A stretch of DNA of 64,000 nt, taken from NCBI RefSeq assembly GCF_001570625.1, contig NZ_BBQT01000007.1:1-64000 (forward strand). The letters run 5' to 3'. The translations under genes and the position numbers were made by a program. Of this stretch, positions 61,757 through 64,000 are shown in pieces. The notes under the pieces are model-generated. The model was not told where the DNA came from. It did no database searches and saw nothing but the letters and a program-made list of their open reading frames with translations. The stretch is from Syntrophomonas wolfei subsp. methylbutyratica. GTDB lineage: Bacteria; Bacillota; Syntrophomonadia; Syntrophomonadales; Syntrophomonadaceae. Positions within the stretch are counted from its first letter, which is position 1. Every line of letters starts with the position of its first letter.

Positions 61757-63368
61757 GAATAAGTGTTTCTACCAATTTTTCGTAATGGGTTTTGCTTTAC
61801 TATTGTTATCTATATCATTTAACCTGCTCCCTCTGTTAAGCCCCGCTGAAGCAGCATCCGGGCTTGAAATCACTGGAGATGGAGTAGCAAATCCGCTGAG
61901 CTTAACCTTAAGTGATTTGCAGGAAATGGAGCAATATCAGCATGTCTACAGTACTATTAATACCTGGCCCAGCAAGAAACTCTATGTAGCCCAGGGGGTC
62001 AAACTAAAGGATTTACTAGCTTTAGCGGGTTTAAAAGAAAATGCCCAATTAATTGTATTTACTTCTAGTGATGGTTATTCAGTTACGCTGACAGTGAAAG
62101 AATTGCTCAAGGACAAGCGCTATTATTTCCCCTATTTCCAGGATAATAGTGTAAACGATGGAACCATACCGGGTTCTCCAAGGGATGCGGTTGAAGTGCA
62201 GCCTATTCTGGCCCTTTTAAGTGCTGAGAGTAGTAAGAATCCCGCTGATATGAATGATATGGATGCGCTATTGTTGGTATGTGGACAACGGGCAGTAAGC
62301 GAGCAGACCAATAGTATATTTCTAAAATACATAAGCAAAATCGAGGTGCTGACTTCTAAACCGTCAAAATGGGATGCACCCAGGGCCAATATAGGCAGTG
62401 GAAAGGTAGCTGAAGGAACCTTAATTGAATTGAGCAATAAGCGTAATGATACTGACAAGATTTATTATACTACGGACGGAAGCACCCCAACTATAAACAG
62501 CCCTATATTTAACTGGAGCGCCAGTCGATGGTGGAGCCAACGCCCGGATAGTTTAAACGAGATTAATAAGCCGATAGAGATTAAAAAGGATACCATTATT
62601 AAGGCCATAACCATTGGCCCTGGTAAAGAGGACAGTGATGTGGTTACCTTTACCTATCAACCTGGCTTAAAGGATGAGGATGCTCCGGTAAAGTCAGCTT
62701 CGCCCTCTGGGCTTAGTCTCGATGAGAAGCTGGTTAATCTTAAAATTGACAGTGTCATTGAGTTAACAGCAATACTTGATTCAGATAATAATACTGAGCA
62801 GGGTTTAATCTGGAGCTCAAGCGACACTCGGGTAGCTGCAGTTGATAACCATGGTTGGGTAACAGTTGTTGGTCAAGGGACGGCTACCATCACTGCAAAA
62901 ACAAAAGATGGCAGATTTACGGCTAGCTGTATGGTTAATGCCAGTGCGGGAGTAAGCAGTCCAAGTCTTCCTCCCCAGAGCAGCAACTCTGAGAGCCAGG
63001 TGGGAACGCAACAGAACCCGGAGGTATTGCCGGTCCCACAAGATGATCCGCTCTACCAGCCAGAAAAGGAGCGTATTGCAGCCAGTGTGGACAGTAGTAG
63101 TGATACCCCGGAGCCCCCAATAGCAGCTACAACAGACGCTAATTGGGAGTACCTGGCCAAGAAGGATGATACTGCTGGAACTGATATTGCTGTCCAGCCC
63201 CAAGATCCAGGAGGGCAAATATATGAGCTAAAAGTGGATACGGTTGCATTGCAGTTGCAGATGGAAACAAAAATATGGAGCATCTATATCCTGCTAGTTT
63301 ACTTAAGCTTATTTATTTTTGGTGCCATAAATAAATACATCGAATATACGAAGGAGGTAGCCGGATGA
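61737..63368 (+). CDS. Membrane-anchored surface protein coupled to the second ExbB-like gene
   Basis: The 543-residue protein has a signal peptide (1-40). Residues 42-200 form the common domain (YSTINTWPSKKLY, KRYYFPYFQDN, LVCGQRAVSEQT), 205-300 a chitobiase-C-like domain (YYTTDGSTPTINSPIFNW) and 325-400 a BIG2 domain (LIWSSSDTRVAAVDNHG). A Ser/Pro/Gln linker leads to a C-terminal membrane segment ending NKYIEYTKEVAG. The protein at 33328 has the same tail plan, also directly before an ExbB-like gene. GTG 61737 is the likely start, giving a 20-nt overlap with the previous gene. An upstream TTG at 61692 is possible. ATG of the next gene overlaps its stop. Confidence 0.8.
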   Translation: MSTPAIKNKCFYQFFVMGFALLLLSISFNLLPLLSPAEAASGLEITGDGVANPLSLTLSDLQEMEQYQHVYSTINTWPSKKLYVAQGVKLKDLLALAGLKENAQLIVFTSSDGYSVTLTVKELLKDKRYYFPYFQDNSVNDGTIPGSPRDAVEVQPILALLSAESSKNPADMNDMDALLLVCGQRAVSEQTNSIFLKYISKIEVLTSKPSKWDAPRANIGSGKVAEGTLIELSNKRNDTDKIYYTTDGSTPTINSPIFNWSASRWWSQRPDSLNEINKPIEIKKDTIIKAITIGPGKEDSDVVTFTYQPGLKDEDAPVKSASPSGLSLDEKLVNLKIDSVIELTAILDSDNNTEQGLIWSSSDTRVAAVDNHGWVTVVGQGTATITAKTKDGRFTASCMVNASAGVSSPSLPPQSSNSESQVGTQQNPEVLPVPQDDPLYQPEKERIAASVDSSSDTPEPPIAATTDANWEYLAKKDDTAGTDIAVQPQDPGGQIYELKVDTVALQLQMETKIWSIYILLVYLSLFIFGAINKYIEYTKEVAG

Positions 63369-64000
63369 CCGAATCGTTTTTAATACCCCTCAAAGGATCC
63401 ATGCATATCATAGCCTATGGCTTGCTGGTACCGACCCTTATTATTTTATTATTATTTGTAGCCCTGGTTATTATTGAAATGGGTAGCTTACTGGTAGAAG
63501 CCCTGGGTGAACGCCGCCGGAGCAAAGTTAACATTCCAGAATTATTGAATGCCTTCAAGGAAAAAGACTTTGAGGGGATTAGAGATGAGATCATGAATAG
63601 TAGTTTGCTAAGGCGACAAAAAGCAGCTTTAAGCGAGCTCCTGAAATATAATGATTTGCCCGGCGTTTCCCGCCAGGCCCTGGCCCGTCGTTTGCTTAGT
63701 GATGAGGAACTGTATTATGCTCGTATAACTTCCCGAACCGATCTGGTAGCCCGCCTTGGTCCCATGTTTGGTTTGATGGCAACCCTTATCCCACTGGGAC
63801 CAGGTCTCATTGCCCTTGGCCAGGGTGATACCAAAACTCTGGCAGATTCACTACTGATTGCCTTTGATGCTACCGTTACTGGACTGGCTGCTGCTGGTGT
63901 GGCATATGCCATATCCCAACTCCGCAAAAGGTGGTATGAAGATTACTTGGCTGGTCTGGAAGCGTTAATGGAAAGCCTGTTGGAGGTGCTGGAACGTGAA
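63365..64000 (+). CDS. Second ExbB/TolQ-like proton channel, cut by the window end
   Basis: ATG 63365 overlaps the previous stop (ATGA) and follows AAGGAGGTAGCC. The frame stays open for 212 codons to the last base. It is a close paralogue of the channel at 35010: YGLLVPTLIILLLFVALV, LGPMFGLMATLIPLGPGLIA, GQGDTKTLADSLL and FDATVTGLAAAGVAYAIS. A GTG at 63996, preceded by TTGGAGGTG as in the first block, is probably the start of a second DUF2149 gene outside this window. It should form the motor of the second surface complex. Confidence 0.88.
   Translation, partial: MTESFLIPLKGSMHIIAYGLLVPTLIILLLFVALVIIEMGSLLVEALGERRRSKVNIPELLNAFKEKDFEGIRDEIMNSSLLRRQKAALSELLKYNDLPGVSRQALARRLLSDEELYYARITSRTDLVARLGPMFGLMATLIPLGPGLIALGQGDTKTLADSLLIAFDATVTGLAAAGVAYAISQLRKRWYEDYLAGLEALMESLLEVLERE

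Overview
The window looks like the chromosome of a low-to-mid-GC Gram-positive anaerobe of the class Clostridia. Supporting signs are AGGAGG-type ribosome binding sites, the Bacillus/Clostridium gene order polA-mutM-ytaF-coaE, SLH-domain surface proteins, a BclA-like exosporium-type protein, and a glycine cleavage system with split P subunits. A Syntrophomonas-like organism is my best guess from general gene content; that is inference, not a database match.

Region by region. Bases 1-6.6 kb are a decaying accessory region: a TetR regulator, three related PEP-synthase/rifampicin-phosphotransferase-like loci (a 5' scrap, a full-length copy with one nonsense codon, and a frameshifted, internally deleted copy), a 5'-truncated tyrosine integrase, and a tRNA-Leu(CAA) followed by 201-bp tandem repeats that each carry another 5' half of the tRNA. 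From 6.9 to 16.7 kb lies an ordinary housekeeping block: ECF sigma factor and anti-sigma factor, polA, mutM, ytaF, coaE, a lytic transglycosylase, a peptide-binding protein and tRNA-Leu(GAG). From 16.9 to 28.4 kb there is a patchwork of broken and accessory genes: a Fic pseudogene, a Panacea-type antitoxin without a visible toxin, a helical-repeat protein, DUF5714 and DUF898 proteins, an RsbW-like/GNAT protein next to a transporter-HEAT-cNMP fusion, YjbQ, and scraps of UPF0158, FAD-oxidase and SRAP genes.

From 28.4 to 45.3 kb and again from 56.8 kb to the window end lie two blocks of secreted, modular surface proteins. Their shared element is a domain resembling the sulfite-oxidase/molybdopterin-binding fold, combined with Shr-like (hemoprotein-interaction) domains, bacterial Ig domains, chitobiase-C-like domains, ZU5-like domains and triple SLH anchors. 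Each block contains a membrane-anchored member followed, with overlapping start and stop codons, by an ExbB/TolQ-like proton channel and then a DUF2149 protein that resembles ExbD. This looks like an energised cell-surface complex in a Gram-positive cell and is the most interesting content here.

Between the two blocks (47.5-54.6 kb) is a complete glycine cleavage set: gcvT-gcvH-gcvPA-gcvPB, then lpdA and lplA for the lipoyl cycle. A candidate Moco-type riboswitch with an overlapping ribosome binding site lies at 56.0 kb. Several families of short repeats occur between genes: a CTGCAAAA-ended element (three copies), a 153-bp element with a 9-bp target duplication, a 310-bp inverted-repeat unit and a 93-nt paired repeat.
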